A stretch of DNA of 6,995 bases from a bacterium (lineage in GTDB: Bacteria > Atribacterota > JS1 > SB-45 > 34-128), in contig JAHIPN010000361.1 of NCBI GenBank assembly GCA_018894595.1, positions 1 to 6,995 of the forward strand, in the 5' to 3' direction. Positions within the stretch are counted from its first letter, which is position 1. Each line of letters starts with the position of its first letter. Positions 6,896 to 6,995 of the stretch are shown one piece after another. Position numbers and translations under genes: made by a program. The notes under the pieces are model-generated. The model did no database searches. It saw nothing but the letters and a program-made list of their open reading frames with translations, and was not told the DNA's origin.

Positions 6896-6995
6896 ATGAA
6901 ATATAATGATATAAAAAAAATAAATAAATTATACTTTACTTACCAGGATGCAGCAAAAATACTATCTACATCTGAAGATTCTGCCCGGGTATTGT
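6896..6995 (+). CDS. Probable AbiEi-like antitoxin / winged-helix regulator, 3'-truncated
   Basis: Only 33 codons are visible before the window ends, and they stay open. The segment LYFTYQDAAKILSTSEDSARVL (residues 12-33) resembles the N-terminal winged-helix of AbiEi-family antitoxins, where a short helix-turn-helix of the pattern F-T-x-x-D-x-A-x-x-L-x-x-S-x-x-S-A-R-x-L is followed by a basic wing. AbiEi proteins are antitoxins of type IV toxin-antitoxin/abortive-infection pairs and repress their own operon. No clear Shine-Dalgarno precedes the ATG. An in-frame GTG at 6884 is a possible alternative start and also lacks one. The consensus promoter and palindrome 40-70 bp upstream fit an autoregulated gene. 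The identification rests on a short stretch; another winged-helix regulator is possible. Confidence 0.55.
   Translation, partial: MKYNDIKKINKLYFTYQDAAKILSTSEDSARVL

Noticed and set aside
1..6995. CRISPR arrays, tRNA or rRNA genes
   Set aside because: No regularly spaced direct repeats, cloverleaf-like segments or rRNA motifs were seen on either strand.

Overview
The window is an AT-rich bacterial segment in which every supported gene reads on the + strand. It holds, in order: the 3' part of a metal-dependent amidohydrolase, a peptide-type ABC transporter set (substrate-binding protein and two DppB/DppC-type permeases), the translational GTPase gene typA/bipA, and the first codons of a probable AbiEi-like antitoxin/transcriptional regulator that runs off the 3' end. 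The binding protein has a signal-peptidase-I type leader with no lipobox cysteine, which fits a soluble periplasmic protein of a diderm better than a monoderm lipoprotein. AT-richness, peptide uptake and REP-like repeats would suit an uncultured anaerobe (Atribacterota-like lineages come to mind), but the sequence alone does not fix the taxon.

Positions 2-4567 look like one catabolic/uptake unit. The amidohydrolase is followed after 60 bp by the binding protein, then, after a 101-bp spacer with a 15-bp perfect hairpin, by two permeases 10 bp apart. No ATPase gene (DppD/DppF type) is present; it must lie upstream of the window, elsewhere, or be shared. The likely logic is import of a peptide-like or N-acylated amino acid compound and cleavage of its amide bond inside the cell.

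Positions 4568-4845 form a gene-free gap with a REP-like element (nested hairpin, ATTCCC...GGGAAT ends) followed by a T tract that may end the transporter transcript. typA follows. Its true start is at 4846, not at the first in-frame ATG (4651), which lies inside the repeat. Directly after typA is a second, unrelated repeat: 24-nt perfect inverted arms around 39 nt (6676-6762), probably a RAYT-type/miniature mobile element that also acts as a terminator.

The 3' end holds the most striking regulatory signal: a fully consensus TTGACA-18-TATAAT promoter with a perfect 7-3-7 palindrome over its -35 box and spacer, about 30 bp upstream of the AbiEi-like gene. This looks like an autoregulated toxin-antitoxin or defence-type operon whose main body is outside the window.
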